A DNA stretch of 64,000 bases from Cohnella sp. AR92 (GTDB taxonomy: Bacteria; Bacillota; Bacilli; Paenibacillales; Paenibacillaceae). The notes under the pieces were generated by a model, which had not been told where the DNA came from, did not search any database, and worked only from the letters and a program-made list of their open reading frames with translations. The stretch spans positions 372,001 to 436,000 of the forward strand of contig NZ_RZJR01000003.1 of NCBI RefSeq assembly GCF_003990975.1, read 5' to 3'. Shown one piece after another: positions 63,640 to 64,000 of this stretch (position 1 is its first letter; every line of letters starts with the position of its first letter). Position numbers and translations under genes: made by a program.

Positions 63640-64000
63640 CTTTACATAGAGATGCCGATCTGATCTGCCTTTTCCCAGGATCGGGGGACCGGCTTCGCTT
63701 GGAAGCGGGAAGCATAACCGTCCTGCTGGGCAAGAACGGCGCCGGCAAAACCTATCTACTGGAGAGCCTTGCGGGCCTGCGGCCGAACGACGCGCTGGAG
63801 GTCTCGTATGGCAGCGAGCCACTGTGGCGAAGCCGCCGCGGCGGGCGCAAGCAGAGAAATCCGGAAGCGTTGAAGGCCTACGGCTACGCCAGCCAGTCGC
63901 CCGAAGAGCAGCTCGTCGCGCGGACGGTCGAAGCCGAGCTGCGGGAGACGCTGCGGCCTTATTCGCTGTCGGCAGTGGTTACCAAGGCGAGGATCGCTGC
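63636..64000 (+). CDS. ECF-type transporter ATP-binding protein (second, partial at 3' end)
   Basis: The frame starts with ATG at 63636 (ATGA overlap with the previous gene) and is still open at the right edge, with 121 full codons visible. Walker A is GKNGAGKT (about residues 32-39) and a Q-loop-like ASQSPEEQL lies near residue 90. It is the second ATPase of an ECF transporter; an EcfT-type membrane gene may lie just beyond the edge. Confidence 0.88.
   Translation, partial: MTLHRDADLICLFPGSGDRLRLEAGSITVLLGKNGAGKTYLLESLAGLRPNDALEVSYGSEPLWRSRRGGRKQRNPEALKAYGYASQSPEEQLVARTVEAELRETLRPYSLSAVVTKARIA

Overview
The window reads as chromosomal DNA of an endospore-forming Bacillota of the Paenibacillaceae type (Paenibacillus or Cohnella-like). 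The evidence is the fairly GC-rich coding sequence, strong AGGAGG-type ribosome sites, many GTG and TTG starts, menaquinol:cytochrome c reductase, bacillithiol genes, and sporulation genes (ypjB, spoVFAB, spoIIIE, sleB, spoVS) with matching sporulation sigma-factor promoters. Nearly all genes lie on the plus strand; the exceptions are a YitT-family gene, one unknown gene and bioY. I see no rRNA, tRNA, CRISPR array, transposase or phage gene.

Region 1 (1-18.65 kb) follows the Bacillus subtilis order qcrC-ypjA-ypjB-ypjC-ypjD-(TPR)-dapB-mgsA-bshB1-bshA-cca-birA-panB-panC-panD-(TPR)-dinG, then rex, mtaD and ypmB. It covers respiration, lysine synthesis, methylglyoxal and bacillithiol metabolism, tRNA CCA addition, biotin control and pantothenate. 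A 200-base leader with an extended -10 promoter and a terminator ending just before the panB ribosome site is the best riboswitch-like candidate here.

Region 2 (18.65-26.75 kb) separates ypmB from dnaD, where B. subtilis has aspB-asnS. It holds a small membrane protein overlapping a short FtsH-like protease, an ECF sigma factor with a large membrane partner behind a plausible autoregulatory promoter, an array of three 51-bp palindromic repeats, hisC, a 3-hydroxyacyl-CoA dehydrogenase and ackA. dnaD follows.

Region 3 (27.6-59.9 kb) follows a second conserved B. subtilis block: spoVFA-spoVFB-dapG-dapA-rnj-tepA-ylzJ-spoIIIE, then sleB, the EF-P modification genes ymfF-ymfH-ymfI, ymfJ, ymfK, rodZ, a 53-residue membrane protein, yajQ, pgsA, cinA, recA, recX, rny, ymdB, spoVS, a dipeptidase, korAB, pduL, miaB and ricA. 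asd is absent from its usual place before dapG. Readable control sites are sigma-K (spoVFA), sigma-G (sleB), sigma-H (spoVS), a LexA box (recA) and a structured rny leader. An 18-bp tandem repeat lies directly before korA.

Region 4 (59.9-64 kb) has an unknown minus-strand gene, an iron-type alcohol dehydrogenase, and bioY divergent from two ECF-transporter ATPase genes across a clear BirA operator. The second ATPase gene runs off the right edge. Together with birA at 8.9 kb this makes a biotin regulon inside the window.

Overall this is mostly a conserved housekeeping and sporulation region. The unusual parts are the two tandem repeat arrays, the pan leader, the FtsH-like pair, the ECF sigma module and the rny leader.
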